A stretch of DNA of 64,000 nt, taken from positions 183,325-247,324 of the forward strand of contig NW_005196310.1 in the NCBI RefSeq assembly GCF_000372725.1, read 5' to 3'. A program made the position numbers and the translations under genes. Origin of the DNA: Emiliania huxleyi CCMP1516. Its lineage: Eukaryota > Haptophyta > Isochrysidales > Noelaerhabdaceae. The notes below the pieces were generated by a model, which worked only from the letters and a program-made list of their open reading frames with translations, was not told where the DNA came from and searched no databases. Of this stretch, positions 1 to 11,073 are shown piece after piece (the stretch's first letter is position 1; each line of letters opens with the position of its first letter).

Positions 1-1755
1 GACCGGTGGCGCCCGCCCGCGATTCAGCGCGACCGGCGCCGGCCGCTGCCCGAATAGTAAGAACAGCACCCTGCCCGGGTCGAAATCGAACGAATGGAGG
101 ATCGGCGGTGGCCGGCTGACGGGCAGCGCAGCCGCACGCACCTACTTCTTTGCGTTCGCCGCCGGCTCCGAGGACGTGCTGCTCGAGCACTTTGTCTCCC
201 ACTACTCGGCGCTGGGCATCAACTTTGCCACCAACTCGCGCCTCGTCCTCCACCTCACGGGCGCGGCCGAGGTAGCCGCGCGCGAGCAGGCGTCGGTGGC
301 GTACTTGCGCGGCAAGTCCATCCCGTTCCGCAGCTCGCCGCGATACACGAGCCAGATCAAGGCGCTGCTCGCCAACGGGTACCTGCGCACGCTGCCCGAC
401 GAGGCGCTCCTCATGTACCCGGACCTGGACGAGTTCTTCGCCCTCCCGTGCCGCGTCGGCGACCTCCTCGCCCGCTCGGAGCGCAAGTTCCTCCTCACCG
501 CAAAGTTCCGCGAGCGGCTGCCGCGCCACTGGGCCTGCGACCCGTTCCCGCGGCTCCAGCCGGCCAGCGTGCGACCGATCCACGCGCAGTACCCTGTCGC
601 GTGCCCCATCATCGCCAGCGGCGCCAGGCACCCTTGTGGTGGTGTAGTAGGAGTAGTAGCAGTAGCAGTAGTAGTAGTAGTAGGAGTAGTGGTAGTAGTA
701 GTAGTAGTGGTAGTAGTAGTGGTGGCAGTAGCAGGCACATCTTAATTCGCAAGGGGACCTGACCCATCTCCACACCCCGCGCGCGACCAGGCGCGGCGTC
801 TTCGGCACCGCGCTCAGCCTGGGCGCGGCCTGGCTAGACACCTGAAAGAGGAGAGCTGCTCTCCTCGTGGCTTCTCCCCCCCTCCCGGGGGTAGGTGGGG
901 GCCAGCAGCCCACGCGACACACAGAAGAGAGGTGGGGCTGGAGTGGCTCTCTCTGTGCCGGAGACCAGATCTTGGGCACGTCCTTGCCACCCCCCTGGCA
1001 CCCCCCTGCCACCCCCAGCCACCCCCCCTGCCACCCCCCCTGCCACCCCCAGCCACCCCCCCTGCCACCCCCCCTGCCACCCCCCTGCCACCCCCCTTGG
1101 CACACACAGGCTACCAGAAGAACCTGCTCTTCTCGGTGAGAGACCAGCGAGGGAGGCGCGTGTGCAGTGCCACCAGAGCTAGTCATGCAGACAGCCTGGT
1201 TAGCATGAACAAGTCATGACCTTGCTCATTGAGAGCAGGCGCGTGCAGTACCAGAGCTCGCACAGCTGCACGTGCATCGACGACGCCGCGCCGGACGAGA
1301 AGCACGAGTGCGAGCTCCAGGCGAGAGACTGGCCCGAGATACGCCGAGATACGCCGAGATACGCCGAGATACGCCGAGATACGCCGAGAGTGGCCGAGAG
1401 TCGGCCGAGATGAGCCTCGAGATGGCCCGAGATGTGACCCAGGGGGCCCGAGAGGGCCCGAGATGGCCCGAGATGGCGGGAGATTGCCCGAGACTGCCCG
1501 AGGTCCCCTCCTCTCGCGGAGTCGGAGTCGCAGAGTACGAGTTCTGCAGCAGGAAGTACCCGGCAGCTGCTACTGCTCCGCAGCACGCGGCGCCGCTAGT
1601 AGTTGGAGTAACTAGCTCCTCACTCCCCTCCGCTGCACTTCTTCTCCGCAGGAGTACAGGGTGCCGGACATCGCCCACTTCCGCTTCACGCACGAGGCGC
1701 CGCGCACGAAGGACTAGATGGTCGCAACTCCTAGCGCACCTCTCCACGCAAGTGA

Positions 1756-1842
<87 letters not shown>

Positions 1843-2048
1843 GCCACTAGGCGATCGAGCTGCTCTGGAAGAAGCTCAGCGGGTACAGTGTGACCTACAT
1901 CCGCGACCACAAGCGGCACCGTCTCGACGCGATCGAGCACGCTGGCCTCGCTGCTGCCCACCAGCGAGCTGTGAGTGGCTCCGGGGGGCAGCAGCCCTCC
2001 GGGGACGAGCAGCTGGAGAAGGCGCGCGAGCTGCAGCGGTGGCGGTAG
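1..2048 (+). CDS. glycosyltransferase-like protein, 5' end outside window, spliced
   Basis: The frame is open from the left edge, so the start lies outside. The first visible exon (to about 633) reads a fold with 'RTYFFAFAAGSEDVLLEHF' and 'MYPDLDEFFAL', which resembles the nucleotide-sugar-binding DxDE motif of GT2/GT92-like transferases acting in the secretory pathway. Later exons I can support are 1652-1696 ('EYRVPDIAHFRFTHE') and 1851 onward ('AIELLWKKLSGYSVTYIRDH'), joined in frame by a GC-AG intron that contains a pure CTG array. An exon near 1239-1320 with 'QYQSSHSCTC' is likely but its phase is unresolved. The frame after 1851 stays open to TAG at 2046-2048; a GTGAGT donor at 1971 is an alternative end. 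Family assignment rests on the DxDE region only and is moderate. What else it could be: another membrane-associated transferase. Confidence 0.5.
636..735. repeat. (AGT)n imperfect microsatellite in intron
   Basis: Imperfect AGT/GGT trinucleotide array immediately after the first visible glycosyltransferase-like exon. Its open frames (poly-Ser, poly-Val, poly-Thr) are repeat artefacts. Confidence 0.85.
987..1100. repeat. CCACCCCCCTG minisatellite
   Basis: Tandem 11-16-nt units of the form CTGCCACCCCC (variants with CAGCCACC). Lies in intronic sequence of the left-edge gene; no coding signal. Confidence 0.8.
1335..1500. repeat. CCGAGATAC / CCCGAGATGG decamer array
   Basis: About five perfect copies of the 10-mer CGAGATACGC followed by degenerate GCCCGAGAT units. 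The same GAGAT-based decamer recurs in introns throughout the window (2260-2590, 13200-13290, 14160-14200, 19660-19720, 20178-20430, 55120-55220, 55750-55790). Confidence 0.8.
1757..1843. repeat. (CTG)n microsatellite, about 29 units
   Basis: Nearly pure CTG run with one ACTG interruption near 1831, ending nine bases before the acceptor CACTAG of the glycosyltransferase-like exon at 1851. It is intronic by the reconstructed splice, so poly-Leu/Cys/Ala frames here are not protein. Confidence 0.9.
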
Positions 2049-2299
2049 GCAGTGTTGTGTGGTCCTCCTCACTGTGTCCTTCCAAGATCGCACCCCCCTC
2101 TCCACGCCCCCCACGACACACTAGCGACAGGGGACGCGGGGGCGATGAAGTCAGCGCGGGGGCTGTGGGAGGACGTGCAGTGAAGCAGAGTGCGCCCGCG
2201 GGGCGGCGCGAGGAGCTGGCGGGGCGAGGAGCTGGCGGCCCGGGAGATGAGCCGAGATCTGCCGAGATTAGGCGGGCAACCACCACCACCACCACCACC

Positions 2300-3152
2300 A
2301 CCACCGAGCCAAGGAGAAGGACGACGCGCGCGCCGCGCGGCCAGAGGGTGCCGCTGGCTCCTCGCTGCTCAACCGCTTCGCAAGCGGCGGCAAGGGCAAG
2401 ATGAAGATCGCGATGCGGGACTACTACACCGAGGTGACACCTCCTTCCTTGACACACACCTCTCCTAGAGACACACCTCCTCCAGACACGTCCCCGACAC
2501 TTCCGCCCGAGATGGACCGAGATGAGCCAAGATGAGCCCGAGATGAGCCGCGAGATTGGCCCGAGATGAGCCCGAGATGAGCCCGAGATGGCCGCGCGTC
2601 AGGCGTCCATCTTCGCGTGGGCGGACAGCGGCGAGCCGATCACCGGCAACCCGCAGCCCAAGCGCTCGAACGCGAGCTTCGACAAGAATCGCGAGCTAGA
2701 TCCGAGATTCTACAAGCTCTGTGAACAGCGTCTCTTCACACCTACTGCTGTGAATAGGCGAGCTAGATCCGAGCATCTACAAGCTCGCGCTCGACATCGC
2801 ACAGGGGAAGACGCGGAGCTGGAACGCTACCAGCGCAGTGCGGCCCGCCGACCTAGAAGCGGAGAGATATGGGGGAGATATGGGGGAGATATGGGGGAGA
2901 TGCGTGCTGCGGCCCGCCGACCTAGAAGCGGACTACGCATTCCTGTCTCCCGAACCAGCGCTCGAGAGTGTGACACGCCTTCCGCTGTACTCGAGACCGT
3001 ATTCAGCTGTCAGCACTGCACTCGCAGCCTCTGTACTCACGCGGTGCTCCGAGTACAGTCACGGCACACAGACTATAGTCGAGCGCGTCGGAGAGGTGTT
3101 TCGACACGTTATGCCGTGCTCCCGCCCCGAGTTGTTGGTGCATTCAACACGT
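2300..3152 (+). CDS. unknown spliced gene, partial model
   Basis: I do not recognise the product. Exon evidence: an Ala/Lys-rich segment ending 'KMKIAMRDYYTE' with a GTGACA donor near 2432; a second exon from about 2589 ('RQASIFAWADSGEPITG'); then, across a 67-nt GC-AG intron (2691-2757), 'DKNRELDPSIYKLALDIA'. The frame after 2760 stays open to TAG at 3150-3152 and includes 'DYAFLSPEPALESVTRL'. A second imperfect duplication (GCGGCCCGCCGACCTAGAAGCGGA at 2840 and 2910) with GAGATATGGGG repeats between its halves suggests another intron whose ends I could not fix. It could instead be the C-terminal part of the preceding glycosyltransferase gene. Confidence 0.35.
2691..2757 (+). mobile_element. 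introner-like 67-nt intron with hairpin insert
   Basis: Structure: GCGAGCTAGATCCGAG plus flank (intronic copy), then GTGAACAGCGTCTCTTCAC (2721-2739), a short tail ending TGTGAATAG, then the same GCGAGCTAGATCCGAG again as exon. Splicing GC-AG restores 'NRELDPSIYKLA' in frame. Hairpin arms are GTGAA and TTCAC. Confidence 0.7.
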
Positions 3153-3434
3153 AGAACCGATTGTAGGCTCACCGCGTCCGCAGCCCGCCGGATCGAAGCC
3201 CTCTGCCCGCTCCGGCGGGCGCCTGACACGCATGATGGCGGATGCCAGCGAGCAGGAAGCGCGCGCGTGTGAACTTCTCTCTTCTTCCTTGACTGCGACC
3301 GCAGACGCCAGACGCGCGCACCGTTTCTTGAGCTCGGGCGCATTGCCATTCTCTCACTGTGTGCCGCGTTGTCATGCCGTTTGTGCGGCTATTTGGGAGC
3401 GAACGAGCTTGAGCCACACCCGTCAGAACTAACT

Positions 3435-4313
3435 ACGTTTAAACGCTCTTGCAAGTTGCATGGAACCCATACAACGCTCATTGCTCAATTTGAGGCGCAT
3501 TGTTTGAGCACGACTCTTACGTCTTAATTTGACTATTCAGTCCTCAGTCCTCAGACGACTAGTTGCAAAAAGTCTGTGGTGCAAAACCCGCCTAAAACTG
3601 CGAAAAATGCTGTCACGGCCAGCTCGGCACTATCTACTCAAAAAAAGTGACGTAGAGCACCCACTTTTTAAGCGTTCCGTGCACACACAAGGTCCGCCTG
3701 CGTGCACCGCCAGCTTCTCAGGGCCATCGCGCGAAAAACGACGGAGGAGATGCATCCTAGCTGTCGCCACCGAAGGCGACTCGACGTCGCTGAGATCGGA
3801 GATCAGGCTCTGACAGGTCACACGTCGCTCCTTTGACGCCGACGTGACTCACCCGTGCAGAGCGCATCAGGGCACGGTCTCGACGCGCTCGGTACGACGC
3901 CTGCGCCCCGTCTCGGGTCAGGTGGCACGACGCTCATCGCGCCAGCCAGCGCTGCCGTGCAGGCTGCCACGACGAGGTCGAGCACGCTTCTATACGCTCG
4001 CCCAGCCTTCCTTTCCATCCCATTAGGCTGGGAACGGTGGCGGTCAGAGGCAAAGCCTACGAGGGGTGGTGGAACCACATGTCACGGCCACCGCCGGCTC
4101 GACCCCACGATAGCCTCCGAAGGCTGACTTTGCGGCACCATCATCGGACGATGTCGACGAGTTGGGTCGCTTTCGGGGTAGTCAGATGACCTCCCATGCT
4201 AGTATCATCGGCTAGGGCCGCAGGAAGCGCGGGGGAGGGCGCTGGGAGCAACACGGAGCTCCGTTGGACGTTTTCAAGATTAGCGTGTCATAGAGTGAAA
4301 TGGAACTAGCCCG
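3435..4313 (+). mobile_element. interspersed repeat, copy A
   Basis: Starts near ACGTTTAAACGCTCTTGCAAG and ends ...GTGAAATGGAACTAGCCC. Copy B follows directly. The shared core (3691-4138) is almost identical to 4466-4913, and a reverse copy occurs at 17187-17760. Copy A has about 130 nt (3562-3690) absent from copy B. No transposase is visible, so it looks non-autonomous; its 60-90-aa frames are conserved only because the DNA is. Confidence 0.75.
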
Positions 4314-4913
4314 TACGTTTAAACGCTCTTGCAAGTTGCATGGAACCCACATACAACGCTCATTGCTCAATTTGAGGCATTGTCAATTGCAAATGCAATT
4401 TCGAATTTGTTTGAGCACGACTCTTACGTCTTAATTTGACTATTCAGTCCTCAGTCCTCAGACGAAGGTCCGCCTGCGTGCACCGCCAGCTTCTCAGGGC
4501 CATCGCGCGAAAAACGACGGAGGAGATGCATCCTAGCTGTCGCCACCGAAGGCGACTCGACGCCGCTGAGATCGGAGATCAAGCTCTGACAGGTCACACG
4601 TCGCTCCTTTGACGCCGACGTGACTCACCCGTGCAGAGCGCATCAGGGCACGGTCTCGACGCGCTCGGTACGACGCCTGCGCCCCGTCTCGGGTCAGGTG
4701 GCACGACGCTCATCGCGCCAGCCAGCGCTGCCGTGCAGGCTGCCACGACGAGGTCGAGCACGCTTCTATACGCTCGCCCAGCCTTCCTTTCCATCCCATT
4801 AGGCTGGGAACGGTGGCGGTCAGAGGCAAAGCCTACGAGGGGTGGTGGAACCACATGTCACGGCCACCGCCGGCTCGACGCGACGATAGCCTCCGAAGGC
4901 TGACTTTGCGGCA
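4314..4913 (+). mobile_element. interspersed repeat, copy B, lacks the right end
   Basis: Offset of 776 nt from copy A in the core with only scattered substitutions. It stops near CACCATCGGACGATCG, where copy A continues for a further 170 nt to its GGAACTAGCC end. Confidence 0.75.
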
Positions 4914-7351
4914 CCACCATCGGACGATCGTGCAGGACGACGCTCACGACGCCCGGTGCGCAGCGTGCGCGGCAGCAGCGCCGCCGGCGGCCCCACGCCG
5001 CATCAGGCGCCCTGAGTGAGTCAGGCTGCGCTGCACAGCCTGCTGAGCACGCTCCCAACGAGCGGCGCGCCAAGCTGGCCCGCCGCAGGCGACGCGGGCG
5101 GCGAGCCGATGCGCGCGTCGTAGGCGTAGTCAGCGCTGGCGAAACGAGGCGGCCGGCGCCGGCCCCCGGAGGCGGTTGCAGCGAGAGAAGCGAGGCAAAA
5201 GACACTGTTGAAAGGGTGGGGAGCAGCCTGCCGTCAAGCAGCGCGCCGCGCAAGCCCGCTGCCGGCAACCCGATCGAGAGCTCGTAGTCATGGTACTATT
5301 CAGCGCGCCATCGCACCCGAGGCGGCCCGCCCTGGCCCTGTAGACCTTCCCAGAGAGCTTGGCGAGGCTGTACAGAATGCCAAGAGCATACTGGGCAGGC
5401 TCCCGTCGAGCGACGAGCCATGCTGGCTCGTCGCGGGCCGCGAGCTCGAAGACCCGCTCGGAGCTTCGCCCAGCCCGGCGAGCCCGCCCGCACGCCCGCG
5501 GCCGCAGACAGACATGGAAGACGAGCTTCCTGGCGTCTCTATCTAGCCAGCGCTCACATGCCAAAAGACACCTCGCAGCGCGCGAGTCGTCACCGGAGCG
5601 GTGCGCCTCGGCGCCGCGAGAGCAGCCGGTCGGCGTGGGCACCAAGCGCGCGGCCGCCGGCCGGGCGCCTTCGCACCGACGGGGGCGCCGCGGCAGCAGA
5701 GAGCCCTCCACCCACCATACCGTTTTTATGGCGGGTGTCATAGTCCTCTCGTCTCTCTTGATAATAAAATGAACTCGTCTCTATCGTCTCTCTTGCTGCC
5801 GGTTTCCTCCCTCGTCTCTCCGTTGATTGATTGATTGATGGGAAGGCGAAACACAGTCCGACCAACGACTGGGACACCAACGCGGTATGGGTGGACGCTA
5901 GACGGGCGATGACGGTCACACAGGAGCGACACACAGAACCACAAGACAAGACACTCAGCCAAACTGACTGCCACACATCCTGAGCGAACTTCCCTAGTCA
6001 CCCGCGGCCGGACTCCATCCGGCACGCGTCGCTGGGCGCTCCGAGCCGCGTCCCCTGCTCGCCACCCCGACGCCCAAGGCGCCCGAATCGAACGACAGGC
6101 GGCACGCGAAGACTGGTTGCAATCCCGCCGACCGCCAGGCCGCGGGATGATGCGTGCGTGGTCTTGTAGTGGGTCTCGGAAGCTCTCCTCTAGGGCTAGG
6201 GGCCAGCCCCTCTCCCTTGCCCTCGGAACAGTGTGTCCGAGTCGAGGCGTGTGCTTGCCGGTCGACGGCCGCGCGCGGTTGGCATTGTGACGAAGGTTGC
6301 GCGCGGCCGCGGCGCGCCCGCCATGGTTCGGCGCGGCGCGCCTACCAGCGGCAATTGTCGAGGCACGGGAACGCTTACCCGGGGTCATCCTCTGAGCCTG
6401 GTCGTCGGCGCCGCGATGCCACGGCGGCGCATTCGACGTCGTCGGCGCGCTGCCCCGCGGTGAGCCCCGCCGCTCGTAGCGACGGCCGCAGGTTGGCCCG
6501 GTGCAGCGCGCCCTGGCCGCAGACTGAAGAACGGCCACGAGGGGTGTGTGATGTGCGGTGCGGGGTGTGAGGGGGCAGCGTCTTTGTGTGTGTGCGCGCG
6601 CGCCGCTGCCGGGAAAGAGCGGGGCCCTCGGGGTACGCCTCGCCCGGCTCCCTCCGAGGGGGTCGTGATCTGAACTGGAGAGGGGGGGGGGTCGGCCTTG
6701 AGAGCGTACGGGTGTTCTCACCGCGCCAGAGGCTCTGCCTCTCCTCTCGGGGATTAAACTGAGGGATAGGGGCGGGGACCCTCCCTCTTCCCGCCATCGA
6801 TGCCGGGGCTCAACCAATCTGGAGAGGTAAACATTACCATTCCTCCATACATCCTCCCAGCTTCATCGGCGGGCGCCTGGGAGTGTGTCGTCAACTGGCC
6901 GGTGGTCTTTCAGTGTGGTGGGGTGGGTTTCGTGACCGTTCAGCGTCGATGCCGCCTGACTTACCTGTTCCCCGCTGGCGCGACCTAGCGCCGGCCAGCG
7001 GAGCCATTGCCCGCTCAGTCACCACCCCCGCCGGCGCGACGCGATCCGATCGGCGCCGCCGCCGACGGGGCCGCCGGCACGGAGTATATTCCGTCTTCGC
7101 CGGTCGGGGTGTTGGTCCGGACATGGGCGACGCGACCACTGCCCCGCTCCAAAGGCCAGAGACCAGAGGCCAGTGCAGGTGTTCGCGCCGCCCCGCCCTG
7201 CGTCGCCCGCCGCCGCGCCGCCGCGCCGCGCCGCCGCGCCTCGCATCACCACGTACCGTGCTCAGCACTGCGTCGCACCTATTTCGGAGTCAGGGCCGTA
7301 GCCCCAAGTGACCCAGCCCACACCCTCTTGCCTGTCTGATCTTAGAGCGGT
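4914..7351. other. 2.4 kb without a supportable gene
   Basis: Very GC-rich sequence. Long frames on both strands are Arg/Ala/Pro-rich with no recognisable motif and no splice-consistent exon pair. A GATT tetranucleotide run lies at 5824-5839 and a CGCCGCGC-rich stretch at 7196-7245. A 62-aa plus frame at 6800 ('MPGLNQSGEVNITIPPYIL') is less biased than its surroundings but has no recognisable homology. Confidence 0.6.
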
Positions 7352-8110
7352 ATGTTGAGAGTAGGCTCGAGTCACCTCCGCTCCTTCTCCAGTCCCGACG
7401 TGGCGCAGAACGACGGCGCGGCGGGCCACCAGACGCGGCACAAGGAGGTCCTCCTGGACCTTGTCGAGTTGCTGCGGGGCAAGCTGGGGCGCGGCGCGGT
7501 GGAGCACGAGTTTCACTGCGAGCACAGCACTACGAGGACGGACTTGTACATTTACCAGGGCGTGATCGGGGACCTGCCCTGCATCGGCGACACGAAGATC
7601 TTCGCCGGTGTGCCGTCGGACCCCTCGGGGGTGGGGCGCATGGGGGCGTTTGTCGCTTGCGGCAACACGCTGCCACGCGCCCGCGAGACGGTTCTGGGCG
7701 TGGAGGGCGGGGACAGGGGCGGGAGGGTGGGGATGTGGGACCCGCGGACGGGGACCGGGACGGTCGAGGCTGTCAAGGGCCAGTACACCGACGCAGAGGG
7801 GAAGTGCCGCGTGGAGGCGCTGCTCTTCGAGGAGTTCGGCGCAATGAGCGCGGGGGTGGAGGAGCTGCTGATGCGGGTGGCTAAGGTGGCGGGCCGGAAG
7901 CTCACGTGGTGGCAGTACGACCAGACGTCGTGGTCGGCGCGCGAATGGATGCCGTTTGCGCTGCAGCGACTGTCGGTGCAGCTCTGGACGGCGCTCGCGG
8001 ACGAGGCACAGCGCGCCATTGGTGCGGCGTCGCGCGACCGCGAGGGACCGCGGGGGAATGCTAGTGGGATGGGGGGCTCTAAGGGGAAGGGAGCGGGGGG
8101 CGCCCAGTAG
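7352..8110 (+). CDS. putative PD-(D/E)XK nuclease-like protein, possibly of retroelement origin
   Basis: Uninterrupted 252-aa frame opened by ATG at 7352. The middle reads 'EHSTTRTDLYIYQG' then 'GDTKIFAG', i.e. an Asp followed about 17 residues later by a D-x-K, the spacing of a PD-(D/E)XK nuclease core. A second block ('KCRVEALLFEEFGAMSAGVE') resembles the segment that follows this domain in the C-termini of reverse-transcriptase ORFs of protist genomes. The C-terminal 30 residues are Gly/Lys-rich. A run of nine A residues lies about 50 nt downstream. No reverse-transcriptase motifs are seen upstream, so it may be a truncated element or a free-standing gene. The nuclease call is inference from motif spacing. 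Confidence 0.45.
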   Translation: MLRVGSSHLRSFSSPDVAQNDGAAGHQTRHKEVLLDLVELLRGKLGRGAVEHEFHCEHSTTRTDLYIYQGVIGDLPCIGDTKIFAGVPSDPSGVGRMGAFVACGNTLPRARETVLGVEGGDRGGRVGMWDPRTGTGTVEAVKGQYTDAEGKCRVEALLFEEFGAMSAGVEELLMRVAKVAGRKLTWWQYDQTSWSAREWMPFALQRLSVQLWTALADEAQRAIGAASRDREGPRGNASGMGGSKGKGAGGAQ

Positions 8111-8402
8111 GGCGCCGGCGCCCCAGCGTAGAGGGCCGTGTGTAGCCCTCTTTTTGTTGTAAAAAAAAAGGCCCCCGCCCGCCGCGCGACCACCGCTGTT
8201 GCCCCGTTCGTTCGACGTCTTTACGGCGCTCGAAGTGAGTGTCGGCATGGGCTCTTCTACGGCACAGAAGTCAACAAAACTCAGAAGTCGGCGCCGCAGC
8301 TTATCGATGCGGACGGAAGACCACACAGTGCTGGGCGGGTGAATAAGCGTTCGACCTAAGGCGATTCTCCTTGCTTTTTGGTGTCTGCACTTGGTGCCTT
8401 TC

Positions 8403-8481
8403 TGAGGTCGGGAGATGCCGTGTCTCGGATAAACCTGATCGATGAGGTCGGGAGATGCCGTGTCTCGGATGAACCTGATCG
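8403..8481. repeat. two-copy tandem repeat, about 39-nt unit
   Basis: The unit GAGGTCGGGAGATGCCGTGT plus CTCGGATRAACCTGATCGA occurs twice head to tail just upstream of the hydrolase start codon; the copies differ at one A/G position. Confidence 0.8.
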
Positions 8482-8539
8482 ACCAGCTCCTCGCAGTGGC
8501 GTCCCGTGGAGTTGGTCCTCTGACAAGGCGATCGCCATC

Positions 8540-11073
8540 ATGCCTCCGGTGAAGCCCCTTGTCGCGCGCCCCCCCCTGTCGTTCGTCGAGGCGAAGCGGC
8601 AGGAAGTCCGGAAGGTCCAAACGCTGGCGGCCGACCCCATCGACCCTTTCTTCATGGACGCGCCTTTCAGCAAAATCGGAACCGGGCATGGAGACAGCAC
8701 TCGCGGGCAGGTTTGCGCCGTAAAGGCCAACCTCTGCAACCTCTTCTCCTGCGGACTCGGCAAGGCCGCATGGGGCTGCAACGACGACATCAGTGAGACG
8801 GCGTACTTTGAGCCCATGGAGGCGAATGGCACGCCCTACGACTACCCGGCCAGGCCAACCGGCTGCACCAACATTCTCCCCCCCCCCTGCACCAACGTGT
8901 GCTGGAGCACTTGGTCGGCCATTACGTCCTGCTTCTGCTTCCAAGGGCCGTACTCGTTGTCGTACTGTCCCGTACCCTGCCTAGCCGGGTGCAGCGCCGA
9001 CGCCAAGGCCGTCGTGAGTTGCTGGTGCTGCACCTTCCCCCTCGCCTGTCTTGGCTTGGCGCTAGGCCACATTGGCCAGTTGCTGTGCTGCAAGACCGGC
9101 CAAAACAACGCCCAGGTCTACCCCTTCTCCTGCTGCTCCTCCTGCTGCTCCTGCTGCTCCTGCTGCTCCTGCTGCTCCTTCTCTTGCTGCTTCCACGGCG
9201 CCTGCTGCTCGAACGAGGAGTACAACAACAACATCTACCGCGGGCTCGTCTACGGCCTCGGCGGCATCATCGCGACCGCAATCTTTGGCGGGCAGTACAA
9301 CGGCACCACGATTCAGTCGGCCCTCTCCGTCCCTGGGACCTTGCTACCGCTCGGGGGATTCTACTACATCAACTTCCCCATGAAGTGGGGATGCGCACCG
9401 CTGTGCTGGCCTCCCTGCCGGCCATGCATCGGCATGTCCACGCCGCCGGCGGGCATGGACGGAGTGTCCTACTGCTACGCCAACGCCGCCCTGCTGCCGC
9501 CGTCCGCGCGCAACATGCGCGACCAGCCGCTCAAAGCTTTCGGCCTCTGGGCCTGGCCAAAAGGAACCGGCCGCAAGCACCCCCAAACCGGGCGCGAGGA
9601 CGCACTACCGCCTCTCCCAACGGACCCAGTCGGGTGGGGAAAGTGGGACCGCAGTGAACTGCCCAAGATCTTTCACGGCGTCCAGCCGCAGCTTGACAAG
9701 TTGATCATCAACTACCACGGTATTGTGGTCGCCCCCAGAAGACACTCACCTGCCGCGTGCTCCCCCCAACACCCCCCCCCCCCCCCCCTCCCCAGGCGGC
9801 GCCTACGTCATGCTCGGCGCGGTCGACCAGGCCATTGGCGCGGCGGCGCTTGTCCAGGCGACTGGCTGCGTCGTTTGCGTGCCCGAGTACCCGCGGCCGC
9901 CCTGGACCCAGTTTGGCGGGAGCAAGGCGCTCGAGGGGACTGAGTACGTCCCTCCGACAGACAAGGACGGCGACGAGTCGCCGCTTGCCGTCGCGCGCTG
10001 GGTGCTCCAGCAGGCGGTCTTCAACCCCGAGACAGGCACGCGGCGCTACGGCAAGGAGAACGTCTTCATCACCGGCGACTCCGCAGGAGGCAACCTCTCA
10101 CTCGCGACTCTCCTCTCGGCTGCGGGCCTCGGTGGTCCGGGCGGATTCGAGCACCCGCACTACCCGGCGCTCAAAGACGAGATGGGCGAGCTCATCGCCC
10201 CGAACATCGCCGGCCTCGCCCTCCAGTCGCCGTGGGTGGACTTGCGCACCGGGCCGCCGACCGGCCCTCCAAACTTCGACATGCCATCGGTGCGCGCCCG
10301 CCCCCAGGAGCGAGGCCGAGGCCGACCGTCGCACTAACAGCGCGTGCGTTCCACCACAGGCGTACTACCCACACAGTGCGATGGGGATGACCGAGCAGGA
10401 CACAGTCAACCTGCTCGGCTACGCGAACACGTCCGTCGCGTACTTTGACCCGGCGAGGCACGTCATGGATGCCACAAAGGGCGACTACCTCCCGATCGCT
10501 GCCTGCGCGCTTGCCTCCGAACTATACCGCACCGGGTGAGCTGCGCCCGAGAGCGCAGCCGCAGCGCTGAGCACGCGAGTGGATGGTGTGCGTCTGAGTG
10601 CAGCCGCGATGTGTAGGTACCCGGGCAACCTCCTTAACGGCAGGAACAACCGCCCGCCGCTCTGGGGCGACCTGGAAATGAGCGGCATCAAAACGTACCT
10701 CACGGAGGATGAGTGGACCGGCAAGAGCATCCTTGTCTCCCCCGCGCTGATGACGCCGGAGGACGCGGCCCGCGCGCTGCCCAAGAAGTGTTGGATGATG
10801 ACGGGCCACTTTGAGGTGCTGAGGGAGCAGCAGTTCCACCTCGGCAGGGCAATGCAGTCCGCTTCCCGCCTGGGGCCGCCCATGCCCGTGACCACGATGG
10901 ACGACAAAATGCTGGCGCGCGACAAGTCGGTCGGCTCCCACATTGTAATCCAAGCCGGACACGATTGGGGCGTGATCGGCGTGCCGCAAGAGTTTACCCC
11001 GCTGAAGATCCTCCGCAAGTCGATGGGCAACTTCTTTCTCGAGGCGATGGGGGCGATGAAGGCGGTGATGTGA
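8540..11073 (+). CDS. HSL-family alpha/beta hydrolase with Cys-rich N-terminal domain
   Basis: Four exons join in frame: 8540-9719, 9796-10289, 10360-10535, 10617-11073, all GT-AG. The hydrolase part has the oxyanion motif 'YHGGAY' (formed across the first splice), the nucleophile elbow 'GDSAGGNL' near 10078, 'HFEVLREQ' where HSL enzymes carry the acidic residue, and 'GHDWGV' as the likely catalytic His. This predicts a carboxylesterase or lipase on acyl esters. The N-terminal ~310 residues are unusual: many Cys pairs, a run of S-C-C triplets near 9130-9190, and hydrophobic stretches suggesting membrane association. Start chosen at the first ATG, since the frame upstream opens only with TTG. 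The acidic triad position is Glu rather than the usual Asp. Confidence 0.8.

Noticed and set aside
1718-2404. Protein with a 24-residue poly-Leu tract
   Set aside because: The tract is the intronic CTG microsatellite; the real exon after it is in frame with a different reading.
5738-6817. 359-codon minus-strand open frame
   Set aside because: Arg/Pro/Ser-rich throughout, no domain motif, no splice partner, and competing frames of equal length on the other strand.
7262-8944. 560-codon minus-strand open frame
   Set aside because: It runs antisense through two plus-strand genes, is Arg/Pro/His-rich without motifs, and changes character at each gene boundary; it is a GC-skew shadow.
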